Positions 63,952-64,000 of a stretch of DNA of 64,000 nt are shown here, piece by piece; position 1 is the first letter of the stretch, and every line of letters starts with the position of its first letter. The notes under the pieces are model-generated. The model was given only the letters and a program-made list of their open reading frames with translations. It did no database searches and had not been told where the DNA came from. The DNA comes from Sphingopyxis sp. QXT-31 (GTDB lineage Bacteria > Pseudomonadota > Alphaproteobacteria > Sphingomonadales > Sphingomonadaceae). A program made the translations under genes and the position numbers. The stretch covers positions 3,718,501 to 3,782,500 of the forward strand of contig NZ_CP019449.1 in NCBI RefSeq assembly GCF_001984035.1. Direction: 5' to 3'.

Positions 63952-64000
63952 GGCGCGCGTCATGGACCAGCGACGGCACAAGGCCAAGCGGCAATGCGCT

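Noticed and set aside
1..64000. CRISPR arrays, tRNA or rRNA genes, integrases or prophage genes
   Set aside because: No regularly spaced direct repeats, no cloverleaf-like sequences and no integrase or capsid motifs were found on either strand. The repeats seen are inverted and irregularly placed.

Overview
The window is one high-GC stretch (mostly 65-72% G+C) of a Sphingomonadales chromosome, most like Sphingopyxis, Sphingomonas or a close relative. The support is a TonB-dependent-receptor-led maltodextrin locus with embedded flavin-dependent halogenases, the roughly 180 kDa NAD-glutamate dehydrogenase, a DUF4167 protein downstream of prfA-prmC, hflK-hflC-degP, and many short palindromic intergenic repeats. 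I saw no tRNA, rRNA, CRISPR array, intact insertion sequence or prophage.

Region 1 (1-11971) is an alpha-glucan uptake and degradation locus. A divergent LacI-family regulator (cut by the left edge) faces a TonB-dependent receptor, a flavin-dependent halogenase-like gene, a secreted GH13 amylase, a GH13 alpha-glucosidase, a GH97 glucosidase and a second halogenase-like gene. The last five are translationally coupled or nearly so. A strong hairpin plus T-run separates the receptor from the rest, so the receptor can be made in excess.

Region 2 (12145-23136) holds a class I glutamine amidotransferase, a PAS-like protein, NAD-GDH, an ATP-grasp protein, three small genes partly in lower-GC DNA, a LuxR-HTH/transmembrane/DUF4019 protein and an acetoacetyl-CoA reductase. 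Region 3 (23230-30710, minus strand) holds a DUF1963 protein, ferrochelatase, an orphan IorB-type molybdenum hydroxylase large subunit, a lipoprotein, a CoA-binding protein and the Mrp ATPase.

Region 4 (30802-48695) is mostly housekeeping and envelope maintenance: hflKC, degP, a VOC protein, ogt, a HerA-like ATPase with a small partner, a cytochrome P450, thioesterase, amidase, queF, a Pro/Ala-rich membrane protein, sseA, chrA, cystathionine beta-lyase, an MscS channel and ppa. Region 5 (48907-55386) holds an M61 peptidase, hisS, prfA, prmC and DUF4167. The last 300 bases of hisS drop to about 53% G+C and encode a divergent C-terminus. A fragment of a dispersed palindrome is read in frame inside prmC.

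Region 6 (55450-63261) is the most unusual part: five consecutive co-directional genes for secreted DUF4139-type proteins in two subfamilies, order A-B-B-A-B. Each B member carries, at the same point of the fold, a segment resembling the TonB-box start of TonB-dependent receptors. A 12-bp hairpin covers the ribosome binding site of the first gene. The window ends with a YciA-type thioesterase and a small membrane protein on the minus strand.

Dispersed palindromes of at least five kinds lie between genes. Two copies of a ~140 bp kind are inverted relative to each other, and one kind is an exact 27-bp inverted pair of palindromes.
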